This document shows positions 34,460 to 41,732 of a stretch of DNA of 47,691 nucleotides, one piece after another (position 1 is the first letter of the stretch; the number at the start of each line of letters is the position of its first letter). A model generated the notes under the pieces. The model worked only from the letters and a program-made list of their open reading frames with translations. It was not told where the DNA came from and did no database searches. The DNA comes from an uncultured Lachnospiraceae bacterium (GTDB taxonomy: Bacteria > Bacillota > Clostridia > Lachnospirales > Lachnospiraceae): assembly GCA_900546495.1 (NCBI GenBank), contig URDN01000017.1, forward strand, positions 1-47,691, written 5' to 3'. The translations under genes were made by a program, and so were the position numbers.

Positions 34460-36442
34460 TTAAGCATTCTGAAGCATTTTCTTCAGATCCACCATCTGAT
34501 CACGCAGCTGCGCTGCCGCCTCGAAATTCAGTTCCGCTGCCGCCTTTTTCATATTCTTTTCCACATCTTTGATCAGTTTTTCCAGCTCCTTCTTACTCAT
34601 GGATTCCGGATCTTTCTTAAACTGCATCTCCTCCTGTGCAACTTTCTTCGAAATACTGATCAGATCACGTACGGATTTCTGAATCGTTTTCGGTGTAATT
34701 CCATGTTTTTCATTATATGCCATCTGGATTGCACGACGACGCTCCGTCTCATCCAACGCCAGACGCATGGAATCTGTGATTGTATCCGCATACATGATAA
34801 CGTGTCCTTCGCTGTTTCGCGCCGCACGTCCAATGGTCTGAATCAAAGATGTCTCCGAACGCAGGAATCCTTCTTTATCCGCATCAAGAATCGCCACTAA
34901 CGTAATCTCCGGGATATCCAGTCCTTCTCGCAGAAGGTTGATTCCCACCAGCACGTCAAACACATCCAGACGCAGGTCACGGATAATCTCCGCACGTTCC
35001 AGCGTATCAATATCTGAATGCAGGTATTTGACTCGGATACCGATCTCACGCATATAATCCGTCAGATCTTCTGCCATTTTCTTCGTCAATGTCGTGATCA
35101 GGACTTTATGACCTGCGGAAGTTTCCTTATTTACCTCACCGATCAGATCATCAATCTGTCCTTCCACCGGTCGAACCTCCACCGCCGGATCCAGCAGACC
35201 GGTCGGCCGGATAATCTGCTCGGCACGAAGCATCTCATGCTCTTTCTCATATACATTCGGCGTTGCAGAAACAAATAGCATCTGATCAATTTTGCTCTCA
35301 AATTCTTCAAAATTCAATGGACGGTTATCCTTTGCCGATGGCAGACGGAAACCATAATCAACCAGTGTCGATTTTCTCGACTGATCGCCGGCGTACATAC
35401 CGCGCACCTGCGGAATCGTAATATGGGACTCATCCACAATAATCAGAAATTCATCCGGAAAATAGTCGATCAGTGTATACGGTGGAACTCCCGGCTCCAG
35501 ACCTGCCAGATGTCTCGAATAGTTCTCAATACCGCTGCAAAATCCCGTTTCACGCAACATTTCAATATCAAAATTCGTGCGCTCAGCGATGCGCTGTGCT
35601 TCAATCAGCTTATCTTCACCTTTAAAGTAACGCACCCGCTCTTCCATCTCTTTTTCAATTTCAACAGTCGCCTGATTAATTTTCTCCTGCGGAACAACAT
35701 AATGAGAAGCCGGGAAAATTGCACAGTGTTCCAGCCGGCTCTTGATCTCACCGGTCAGCACATCAATTTCCGTGATCCGGTCAATCTCATCTCCGAAAAA
35801 CTCCACACGCACTGCCGTATCTGTATTATTTGCCGGAAAAATCTCCAGCACATCCCCACGCACCCGAAACGTACCACGATGAAAATCCATATCATTTCTC
35901 ATATACTGAATGTCAATAAGCTGGCGGATCACATCGTCACGGTCGCGCTCCATGCCCGGTCGCAGAGAAACCATCATGTTCTGATAATCCACCGGACTTC
36001 CCAGCCCGTAAATACAGGACACACTGGATACGATAATGACGTCGCTACGCTCCGTCAGTGCAGCGGTGGCAGACAAACGCAGTTTGTCAATTTCTTCGTT
36101 AATTGCTGAATCTTTTGCAATATATGTGTCCGTGGACGGAACATAGGCCTCCGGTTGGTAATAATCATAGTAGGAGACAAAATATTCGACTGCGTTATCG
36201 GGGAACATCTCCTTGAACTCTCCGTATAACTGAGCTGCTAACGTCTTATTATGAGCGATGACAAGTGTCGGCTTCTGTAATTGCTGAATCACATTTGCCA
36301 TCGTAAAAGTTTTTCCAGAACCCGTAACCCCTAGTAAAGTCTGGCATTGATTGCCTTCCTTGAACCCTTTTACAAGCTCTGCAATCGCCTGTGGCTGGTC
36401 TCCGGTTGGCTTATATGGGGCTTTTAATTTGAACTCATTCAT
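34460..36442 (-). CDS. uvrB: Excinuclease ABC subunit B
   Basis: UvrB is the damage-verifying helicase-like subunit of excision repair. The 660-residue protein has Walker A GVTGSGKT (38-45), the beta-hairpin segment YYDYYQPEAYVP that probes DNA, the VDESH box, and a C-terminal UVR motif (LNFEAAAQLRDQM) that contacts UvrC. The ATG at 36442 has GGAGGG seven bases upstream; the upstream ATG at 36457 overlaps a leader stem and is unlikely to be used. The leader of about 220 bases is unusually structured. The gene ends the core region on this side; integrase genes lie immediately upstream. Confidence 0.97.
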   Translation of the reverse strand: MNEFKLKAPYKPTGDQPQAIAELVKGFKEGNQCQTLLGVTGSGKTFTMANVIQQLQKPTLVIAHNKTLAAQLYGEFKEMFPDNAVEYFVSYYDYYQPEAYVPSTDTYIAKDSAINEEIDKLRLSATAALTERSDVIIVSSVSCIYGLGSPVDYQNMMVSLRPGMERDRDDVIRQLIDIQYMRNDMDFHRGTFRVRGDVLEIFPANNTDTAVRVEFFGDEIDRITEIDVLTGEIKSRLEHCAIFPASHYVVPQEKINQATVEIEKEMEERVRYFKGEDKLIEAQRIAERTNFDIEMLRETGFCSGIENYSRHLAGLEPGVPPYTLIDYFPDEFLIIVDESHITIPQVRGMYAGDQSRKSTLVDYGFRLPSAKDNRPLNFEEFESKIDQMLFVSATPNVYEKEHEMLRAEQIIRPTGLLDPAVEVRPVEGQIDDLIGEVNKETSAGHKVLITTLTKKMAEDLTDYMREIGIRVKYLHSDIDTLERAEIIRDLRLDVFDVLVGINLLREGLDIPEITLVAILDADKEGFLRSETSLIQTIGRAARNSEGHVIMYADTITDSMRLALDETERRRAIQMAYNEKHGITPKTIQKSVRDLISISKKVAQEEMQFKKDPESMSKKELEKLIKDVEKNMKKAAAELNFEAAAQLRDQMVDLKKMLQNA

Positions 36443-36449
36443 GGTAAAT

Positions 36450-36575
36450 CCCTCCATTTGTGACTTTTACTATGACCAATATCAGCCAAAAATTCGTATC
36501 CGGATTCGTAACGAAAAGCTCATTTTTATGGTGAATAGATGTCGTTTTCACCTCGTTACGAATAAAAGTCACAAA
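36450..36575 (-). promoter_or_regulatory. Structured 5' leader of uvrB (nested inverted repeats at the ribosome site)
   Basis: Three perfect nested stems are visible on the minus strand: P1 TTTGTGACTTTTA (36575-36563) with TAAAAGTCACAAA (36469-36457), P2 ATTCGTAACGA (36563-36553) with TCGTTACGAAT (36514-36504), and P3 GGTGAA (36552-36547) with TTCACC (36535-36530). The 5' side is continuous, while the 3' side has inserts of 15 and 34 bases. P1 ends one base before the uvrB Shine-Dalgarno site (36455-36450). A second TACGAAT at 36498-36492 could compete for the P2 strand. It could be a regulatory leader, or a remnant of an attachment site or MITE. Confidence 0.6.
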
Positions 36576-36646
36576 ACTGATTTTTGCGGATAAAACAGCA
36601 CTCGGAAATACCTGATGATACCAGGCTCCGGTTCTGTCATATTTTT

Positions 36647-36680
36647 ACTGTTTGTTCTTGTAACAGTCCCTATTATATCA
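36647..36680 (-). promoter_or_regulatory. uvrB promoter with operator-like dyad
   Basis: The minus strand has an extended -10, TGATATAAT (36680-36672), without a clear -35 box. Transcription should start near 36665. A dyad ACTGTT-N9-AACAGT (36667-36647) overlaps the start point. It is placed like a repressor operator, and SOS control of uvrB would be expected, but the sequence does not match the usual Gram-positive LexA box GAAC-N4-GTTC. Confidence 0.45.
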
Positions 36681-36710
36681 GACATTTTTTTGAAAGTATA
36701 TAGATGAAGG

Positions 36711-36755
36711 TAAGAAAAAAGTACAAATGTTCGATTCTTATTTGTACTTTTTCTC
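36711..36755. terminator. Terminator downstream of the integrase genes
   Basis: The perfect 13-base arms AAAAAGTACAAAT (36716-36728) and ATTTGTACTTTTT (36740-36752) have T-runs on both strands. It follows integrase 1 on the minus strand and isolates uvrB from mobile-element transcription. Confidence 0.85.
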
Positions 36756-36776
36756 TCACTACTATTCTATTTTTTA

Positions 36777-38069
36777 TCATGCTGCGTGGAAATATTCCTC
36801 CAGGATTAAGTCTATTTCAATCACTTCTGAATAATCATAATACTGATCTTTCCGCTCTTTTGGAATAACTTCTTCAATAAATGGTTCCAATACATCCAGA
36901 CAGTCTTCTATGATTTCCTGCGTATCTCCATAGACATCTACTGATATGATTTCCTTGGCATGTCCCAATAAATGCGAAACACCTTTTGAATTAAAGCTAT
37001 TCTTCAGCAAAATAGTTGCATAGGTATTTCTCAACTGGTGAAAATGAATATCAGGCAAATCCAAGGATTTCAACAAGTCTTTATAGTATTTCTGATGAAA
37101 GCCTTTACTCCTTGGATTCCCATATGTAGAACAACAAATATAATTCCAGTCCCGGAACTCTTTTGGTCTGCGTCTTCGGTTCTTCTCATAAGTTTTCCGT
37201 TCTTCCAGAATGGCTTCAAATACATAATCCGGTATTGGAAGTTCACGCACACCAGCAGGTGTTTTTGTTTTAATTTCCTGCTTTGTCAGCATCTTAGGTG
37301 CACAGTCTCCTGCTTTACTGTTTGGCTTCTTTCCCAACTGACGCTCTACTCTCAACGTCCTGTGAATGTAATCGACATCACTGTATTTCAGACCATTTAT
37401 TTCACTTCTTCTGAGTCCCATCAATACCGCAAATAAAATCTGCATATGAATCGGTGTCTCCTTGCTTGCCTCAATCAACCGAAGCACCTGCGGAAGTGTC
37501 AATGTTTTCTTCTCGTCAATTTTCAGTGCACGATACTCTGTCTTTTTTATTTTCTTCGGTAAATTGATTCCATTCGCTGGATTTGTTGCCAGTACATTTT
37601 TGTTAAATGCATACTCCAATGATGTTTTCATGATCGTCCTGACATTTTTCGCAACTGATTCATACTTCTCTGCAACTGCATTATATAATTTTCTGATATA
37701 CCCCTGATTTATTGTAGACATATACATCTTTCCAATCTGTGGAACAATGTAATTCTTAATGGCACTTTTGTAAGTTGTATAAGTGTCGTCTGTTATTCGG
37801 GGACGCATAATATCTTCCAACCAGAAAATCATAAACTCCTCTACCCGGATTTTTCCATACACAATATAGGTTCCGGTATGTAGCTGTCCGATTACTTCAT
37901 CACGAAATGCATTAGCTTCTCTTTTGGTTGTGAATCCCGCATGTTGCTGTGTCTTTGTACTTTCGTCTGCAAACGTCAGCAACACACGAAATCCATATCC
38001 ATTTTTGATTGTTGTCACCGAATAGACCTTATATTCAACATATTTCTTAAAGTCAAAGGTCTTATGCAT
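36777..38069 (-). CDS. Tyrosine recombinase (integrase 1)
   Basis: This site-specific recombinase has 430 residues. An N-terminal arm-binding-like region (about 8-65) is followed by a SAM-like core-binding domain (about 75-165) and the catalytic domain. Catalytic residues are visible: R220 in MGLRRSE, H344 and R347 in HFHQLRNTYAT, H370 in LLGHAKE and Y380 in SVDVYGD. The family includes Tn916 integrase and phage integrases. The gene starts two bases after the integrase 2 stop. Both proteins look intact, which is unusual for neighbours in one element. The recombination site is likely in the 36458-36776 gap but was not identified. Confidence 0.92.
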   Translation of the reverse strand: MHKTFDFKKYVEYKVYSVTTIKNGYGFRVLLTFADESTKTQQHAGFTTKREANAFRDEVIGQLHTGTYIVYGKIRVEEFMIFWLEDIMRPRITDDTYTTYKSAIKNYIVPQIGKMYMSTINQGYIRKLYNAVAEKYESVAKNVRTIMKTSLEYAFNKNVLATNPANGINLPKKIKKTEYRALKIDEKKTLTLPQVLRLIEASKETPIHMQILFAVLMGLRRSEINGLKYSDVDYIHRTLRVERQLGKKPNSKAGDCAPKMLTKQEIKTKTPAGVRELPIPDYVFEAILEERKTYEKNRRRRPKEFRDWNYICCSTYGNPRSKGFHQKYYKDLLKSLDLPDIHFHQLRNTYATILLKNSFNSKGVSHLLGHAKEIISVDVYGDTQEIIEDCLDVLEPFIEEVIPKERKDQYYDYSEVIEIDLILEEYFHAA

Positions 38070-38071
38070 GG

Positions 38072-39289
38072 CTATCCCTCCGTTCCAGTTCGTTGTGGTA
38101 CAAATGTATTATTTACAAACGCAATAATCTTATCCTGTTCGTCCATAATCTCACAATAATATTCGTAAGTCGTATGAACGGAACTATGACCTAACAGACC
38201 AGATATTTTAAACAATGGAACTCCAAGCTCAATTAAAATGGTCGCAAACATATGTCTGAGTCCATGTACGGTGATATTTGGCAATCCATTTCTGTTACAG
38301 ATTTTCGTAAGTGCCTGATTCATTGCTGTCAGCGAACGTGGTTCACCGTTTTCCTGACAAGATACATAATCATAATCCTTGTACGCTACCCCCATATCTG
38401 CTTTACGCTTATCAATTAACTGTTGTCTGTGTTTCACTTCCCGCATCACCACTTTCGGAACTCTTAATATCCGGTAACTGTTCTCCGTCTTTGGATTCCG
38501 TTCGATAACAGCATATTCCGTAATCGTAAATTCCTGTTCTTTCACTTTAAGATTTCCGACAATCTGTCTGCTGATTCTGACCGTCTGCTTTTCAAAATCA
38601 AAATCCTGAAACTTCAATCCAAGGATTTCTCCTTTTCGTAATCCACAAAACAGTCCCAGTAAAATTTCCAGATACCAAGGATTCTTGCTCGCAGCTTCAA
38701 GAAAAACCTTCAATTTTTCTTTGCCTAATACCCTTACCTTTGGTTTTGCTCTCGGATATGGCTTTGTCTCAGGCATTGGATTATAGCTTATGAACTTATC
38801 TCTTGCTGCATCTTTCATGGCGATGCTCAAAAGCTCCCGCCCTTTATTTCCCGCTGAAGGACAGATTTTCGCGACACGTTCCAGTAGAGCATCTAAATAC
38901 TCTACTGAAACATACCTTAATTTGATATCCGCTTCCATACTCGGAAGAATCAGATTATATAAGGTATATGCTCCAACCATTCTCGTGGTTGTCTCAATTC
39001 TCGGACTGAAAATATTTTCAAACCAGTATTCCAGATAATCCCCAAGCATCACATCTGTCTTTTGCATTTTTGCAATCTGGAGATCTCTCTGCTTCTTCTG
39101 GTATCTTTTTTCATATTCCCAGTAACTTTTCTCTGCTTCTTCCGGCGTTTCAAAGCCACCTTTTTTCCCATATTTTGTCGTCAGATCGTCCTGCAGCTCT
39201 TTGGTTCTGTGATACCATGATTTTCCTTCAAAAAAGACAACTCTCTTTTCCTTTGACATTGTCTCTTGCTGCGTTTCTTTCTGTTTCAT
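38072..39289 (-). CDS. Tyrosine recombinase (integrase 2)
   Basis: The 405-residue protein starts at the ATG at 39289, which overlaps the excisionase stop by four bases; the longer frame has no support. An N-terminal region of about 80 residues and a core-binding domain (82-165) precede the catalytic domain, with R218 in CGLRKGE, H342 and R345 in VHGLRHMFAT, H368 in LLGHSS and Y378 in TTYEYYCE. It is clearly related to, but diverged from, integrase 1 next door. The pair may act together, or one may be specialised for excision. Confidence 0.92.
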   Translation of the reverse strand: MKQKETQQETMSKEKRVVFFEGKSWYHRTKELQDDLTTKYGKKGGFETPEEAEKSYWEYEKRYQKKQRDLQIAKMQKTDVMLGDYLEYWFENIFSPRIETTTRMVGAYTLYNLILPSMEADIKLRYVSVEYLDALLERVAKICPSAGNKGRELLSIAMKDAARDKFISYNPMPETKPYPRAKPKVRVLGKEKLKVFLEAASKNPWYLEILLGLFCGLRKGEILGLKFQDFDFEKQTVRISRQIVGNLKVKEQEFTITEYAVIERNPKTENSYRILRVPKVVMREVKHRQQLIDKRKADMGVAYKDYDYVSCQENGEPRSLTAMNQALTKICNRNGLPNITVHGLRHMFATILIELGVPLFKISGLLGHSSVHTTYEYYCEIMDEQDKIIAFVNNTFVPQRTGTEG

Positions 39290-39513
39290 TCTGCTCTCAC
39301 TCTTTCTCTCTCCTCGTCTCCATTCAGCCACTTATCAAAAGAATTGCATGGGATACGATAAGATCTGCCAATCTTCAACACCCGGAATGGTTTTCTGTCA
39401 TAATAAACATTTTCTATAAATTCATATGCCTTGGAGCGTCCCAGCCCAAGCAAATTTTGAACATCTTCTACTTTATATACTTTCTTTTCCATTTCATTCT
39501 CTATCATTGCCAT
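39286..39513 (-). CDS. Excisionase-like helix-turn-helix protein
   Basis: The 75-residue protein contains a MerR/AlpA-like winged helix: VYKVEDVQNLLGLGRSKAYE (helix-turn-helix, residues 12-31) and VLKIGRSYRIPCNSFDKWL (wing and last helix). This matches the excisionase family DNA-binding domain found beside integrases. A GAGGAGG site precedes the ATG by eight bases. It is coupled to integrase 2 by an ATGA overlap. Expected role: bend attachment-site DNA to direct excision. Confidence 0.9.
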   Translation of the reverse strand: MAMIENEMEKKVYKVEDVQNLLGLGRSKAYEFIENVYYDRKPFRVLKIGRSYRIPCNSFDKWLNGDEERERVRAE

Positions 39514-39517
39514 GACG

Positions 39518-39724
39518 TTATCCTCCTCGTCCTAATCTTTGCGCTTTACTACCGGTAGTTTTTAGCTGTGTAACATCTAAAAACGGTACACCACTAAGAT
39601 ATCTATTTTCGTCTGCATCGTCCAATGTGCGAATTTTCAAATCGCACACTTGACTTTTACGTGCTACTTGTTCTTTCTTCCTATATAATAGTCGTACCCA
39701 TTCCGGACATTGCAGAACATACAT
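39518..39724 (-). CDS. Doubtful small ORF between the MazF-like gene and the excisionase
   Basis: A 68-residue frame begins inside the end of the MazF-like gene, in another frame, with AAGGA seven bases before its ATG, and ends just ahead of the excisionase ribosome site. The protein has no recognised domain, and its DNA contains several palindromes that would constrain the codons. It could be a coupled small protein or merely open DNA over a regulatory gap. Confidence 0.25.
   Translation of the reverse strand: MYVLQCPEWVRLLYRKKEQVARKSQVCDLKIRTLDDADENRYLSGVPFLDVTQLKTTGSKAQRLGRGG
39548..39648. promoter_or_regulatory. Cluster of palindromes upstream of the excisionase gene
   Basis: Three dyads lie in the gap after the MazF-like gene: a perfect 12-base palindrome ACTACCGGTAGT (39548-39559), an eight-base stem GTTTTTAG/CTAAAAAC (39558-39565 with 39577-39584) and a seven-base hairpin TGTGCGA/TCGCACA (39626-39632 with 39642-39648). 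This is where control of excisionase and integrase expression, or excisionase binding, would be expected. Confidence 0.5.
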
Positions 39725-40185
39725 AATTCCTTATATCGCTGTTCCGGATTCACCCGCCGGATATAATGCCCCGGCACATCATAAAAATTGCCTGCACATA
39801 CTCTGCACAGGCTCACGACTAACGGTTTTTCAATTATCTTCGGTATCCCGGTACTTCTCCTGATTGCTTTATTGATTTTCTCCATTTCAGTGCGGTCTAA
39901 GGTACACACATAATTTTCCAACCGTCTTTTATCTAAAGTTCTAAGCTGCTCCAACAGCACTACAGAATCTTTTTCTAACCCTTCCATTTCCGGGACTGCA
40001 ATGTGTGTTGGCAGTTTCATTTTTTCTTTACTAGTAATTGCTGCCACAATCACTGTCGGACTGTATTTATTTCCTATATTGTTCTGAATCACCAGCACCG
40101 GACGATAACCGCCCTGTTCACTTCCAAATACAGGATCAAGGTCGGCATGATAAATATCCCCACGCCTGACGTTTCTATCTTCCAT
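39664..40185 (-). CDS. MazF/PemK-like protein with cysteine-rich C-terminal tail
   Basis: Residues 1-115 match the MazF endoribonuclease fold: VRRGDIYHADLDPVFGSEQG, then GYRPVLVIQN, then LPTHIAVPEMEGL. MazF toxins cut mRNA at short motifs. Unlike the usual proteins of about 115 residues, this one has 173, with a tail bearing CRVC (127-130) and CMFC (155-158), which could form a zinc knuckle. The ATG at 40185 has GGAG upstream. No MazE-like antitoxin gene is adjacent. It precedes the excisionase and integrases on the same strand, so it may be regulatory rather than a simple toxin. Confidence 0.85.
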   Translation of the reverse strand: MEDRNVRRGDIYHADLDPVFGSEQGGYRPVLVIQNNIGNKYSPTVIVAAITSKEKMKLPTHIAVPEMEGLEKDSVVLLEQLRTLDKRRLENYVCTLDRTEMEKINKAIRRSTGIPKIIEKPLVVSLCRVCAGNFYDVPGHYIRRVNPEQRYKELCMFCNVRNGYDYYIGRKNK

Positions 40186-40450
40186 CTTTGCTTTATCTCC
40201 TCTCGACTTTCTAACTGTTGTTATCCCTAAATATGTAAAATACAAGCCTATTTGTCCCCGACGTCCCGACTTGTAATTGGGAAATCATCAGACGGCTGAC
40301 TGCTGATCAGCTCCACAGGATTTTATTTAAAATAAATATATGGGATTAGGATTTTTCCTCTCCAGGGATCTCCTGAAGCTGCCCTCACTTGTTGCGGCAT
40401 CAAAGAAATATTTTGTATACACGACTTTATGACCGGACAGGAGTATCATT

Positions 40451-40540
40451 ATGCCTGTTGTCTGTCATCGCCTTGCCAGAAGCATTCTGACAGCTATAAC
40501 CAGATATTTTTCGCTCAACAGTCTGGGCAATACAAACTGA
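40451..40540 (+). CDS. Possible 29-residue peptide
   Basis: ATG at 40451 follows AGGAG by seven bases, an excellent ribosome site. The frame encodes a short basic peptide (MPVVCHRLARSILTAITRYF and nine more residues) and stops 20 bases before the next short frame. No homology is known to me. It could be a leader peptide or chance. Confidence 0.2.
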   Translation: MPVVCHRLARSILTAITRYFSLNSLGNTN

Positions 40541-40560
40541 AACCAAAAGGAAGTATACGG

Positions 40561-40701
40561 GTGGGATTTCGCTGTCTTTACCCAATCCGTGTTATGGCGT
40601 ATCTGTTAATGTGGCTTACGCTCATCACGATAACAACAGGAATGTGCCTGATGAATGTATATGAATTTGTCAATGTTCGTCCCGCTCCCCAGTTTTTGTG
40701 A
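40561..40701 (+). CDS. Possible 46-residue membrane peptide
   Basis: The GTG at 40561 has AAGGAA eight bases upstream. The frame encodes a peptide with one hydrophobic helix (VMAYLLMWLTLITITTGMCL) and a short polar tail ending PAPQFL. It ends just before the terminator hairpin of the opposing sigma-like gene. The frame continues open upstream to 40429 without a ribosome site. Real translation is uncertain. Confidence 0.25.
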   Translation: MGFRCLYPIRVMAYLLMWLTLITITTGMCLMNVYEFVNVRPAPQFL

Positions 40702-40703
40702 TA

Positions 40704-40749
40704 AAAGAAGAAACAGGTGGATCAGAATATTTCTCTTTCCACCTGTTTC
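40704..40749 (-). terminator. Terminator of the sigma-like gene
   Basis: The perfect eleven-base arms GAAACAGGTGG (40710-40720) and CCACCTGTTTC (40739-40749) are followed on the minus strand by the T-rich stretch TTCTTTTAT. It lies 28 bases after the sigma-like gene stop. Confidence 0.8.
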
Positions 40750-40776
40750 CTCACTTAAATGCTATTTTTCAACCCA

Positions 40777-41247
40777 CTATCTCAAAATCTTTTTCAAATT
40801 TCTGATTGCTGCTTTTACAGACTTTGCTACCATCTGAAAAGAGCATCCTTCTTCCTGTGCAATCTGCTCATATTTCTTATCTTCAAAATAATACTTCATC
40901 AATCGTCTTCTCTGAATTTCCGACAACTGCTGAATTGCACTATGTAACCGTTCCGCTTCCAGTTTATTCAGAACCGTATTCTCTACATTTTCTTCTTTCT
41001 GAAATATCCGTTCATATAAACTGGAATCCCAGATTTCTGACTGTTCCAGATGCCTGTCCACAACATTCATATGCGACACATCCTGCAATTCAAACGTATT
41101 AAAAGCTTCATATACATTCTTTCCTATTTCCAAATCCTTGTACTCTTTTTCACCATTACGAAATGAAACATAATATTTTCCGTCCTTCTCATAGATTTCA
41201 TATGGGTTATATTTATCTTTTCTTCTTTTAGGCTGTCTGCCTTCCAT
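40777..41247 (-). CDS. Sigma-70 region 4-like regulator of the mobile element
   Basis: The 156-residue protein has a basic N-terminus (RQPKRRKDKYNPY), a middle region with no recognised domain, and a C-terminal sigma region 4-like helix-turn-helix (LSEIQRRRLMKYYFEDKKYE and IAQEEGCSFQMVAKSVKAAI, about 108-150). Such short sigma-like proteins occur in conjugative and mobilisable elements; in Tn916 Orf7 is of this type and promotes xis-int expression. The position upstream of the excisionase/integrase genes and divergent from an HTH regulator is the same here. A TTGGAGG site precedes the ATG, just after a hairpin. Confidence 0.85.
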   Translation of the reverse strand: MEGRQPKRRKDKYNPYEIYEKDGKYYVSFRNGEKEYKDLEIGKNVYEAFNTFELQDVSHMNVVDRHLEQSEIWDSSLYERIFQKEENVENTVLNKLEAERLHSAIQQLSEIQRRRLMKYYFEDKKYEQIAQEEGCSFQMVAKSVKAAIRNLKKILR

Positions 41248-41260
41248 GACCTTTCCTCCA

Positions 41261-41284
41261 ATCTGAATTTTTTTGAATTCAGAT
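41261..41284 (-). promoter_or_regulatory. Hairpin at the ribosome site of the sigma-like gene
   Basis: The nine-base arms ATCTGAATT/AATTCAGAT with a six-base loop end directly before the TGGAGG site. The fold could tune translation of the sigma-like gene. Confidence 0.5.
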
Positions 41285-41407
41285 CAGTAGGCGGGGCACG
41301 AATACGAACAATCGCCCTTATTTTGAATTGCTCATTCTCAATATTTAGGTAACAAAAAACGCCCTGACAGATTTCACTCCTATGGACGCATTTAATTCGA
41401 TATTTTA

Positions 41408-41704
41408 TTACCCTGGATTCATTATTGGCTCTTACCCTAGTTTCAATTCCAACATTTACTAATGAAATTGTTGAGATTTTTTTAATTGAATACCTTCTGT
41501 TGAACAGAATTTTTTAGCTGAACTCTTGCTAAGAACCATATTTTCTCCGGTTAGATTCCGGAAAAGAAAATAAGCATACAAATACTGCTCTTTCGGAATC
41601 TGTTTTTTTTAACCGAAAGAGATTTGTATGCTTTCTCATCCATTGGGTAATACCCTGTATTTTTTCTAATGTTACACCCTTTTCACTTTTCAAATTTAGG
41701 GTAA
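41408..41704. promoter_or_regulatory. Repeated AGGGTAA operator-like motifs between sigma-like and HTH genes
   Basis: Five copies of AGGGTAA or its near form occur in the 485-base divergent gap: TTACCCT at 41408-41414 and 41432-41438 on the sigma side, the palindrome GGGTAATACCC at 41645-41655, and AGGGTAA at 41698-41704 on the HTH side. A related GTTACACCC lies at 41671-41679. The copies lie on both sides of the gap, so the HTH protein could repress both genes. The rest of the gap holds no gene. Confidence 0.55.
41573..41632. other. Long imperfect hairpin upstream of the HTH regulator
   Basis: Left arm AGCATACAAAT plus CTCTTTCGG (41573-41583, 41588-41596) pairs with CCGAAAGAG plus ATTTGTATGCT (41613-41632), interrupted only by a four-base bulge ACTG. 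The loop carries eight T. It may be a terminator-like or antisense RNA structure, or a duplicated binding site. Confidence 0.5.
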
Positions 41705-41732
41705 TACACTAAATTTATGGAGGTATATAAAC

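Larger units (their letters stand above)
40186..40703. other. Gap of about 520 bases in the mobile region without a confident gene
   Basis: This stretch between the MazF-like gene and the sigma-like gene holds no confident gene. It contains a ten-base palindrome GCTGATCAGC (40302-40311) inside a larger imperfect dyad, a short repeat GTCCCCGAC/GTCCCGAC near 40254-40270, and two very short plus-strand frames with good ribosome sites (40451-40540 and 40561-40701). A transfer origin could hide in such a gap, but no relaxase gene is in the window to support it. Confidence 0.5.

Noticed and set aside
35423..36109. 228-residue plus-strand frame opposite uvrB
   Set aside because: Shadow of uvrB; no domain, no ribosome site, composition typical of antisense frames.
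36716..36752. LexA box CGAACATTTGTAC within the hairpin between uvrB and integrase 1
   Set aside because: It is one mismatch from the Gram-positive box, but the sequence is part of a perfect 13-base terminator stem and lies upstream of the likely uvrB promoter.
40186..40445. MazE-type antitoxin upstream of the MazF-like gene
   Set aside because: No minus-strand frame of suitable length with a ribosome site occurs in the gap upstream of the MazF-like start.
40186..40703. Transfer origin of a conjugative element
   Set aside because: Palindromes exist, but no relaxase, coupling protein or type IV secretion gene occurs in the window, so the call cannot be supported.
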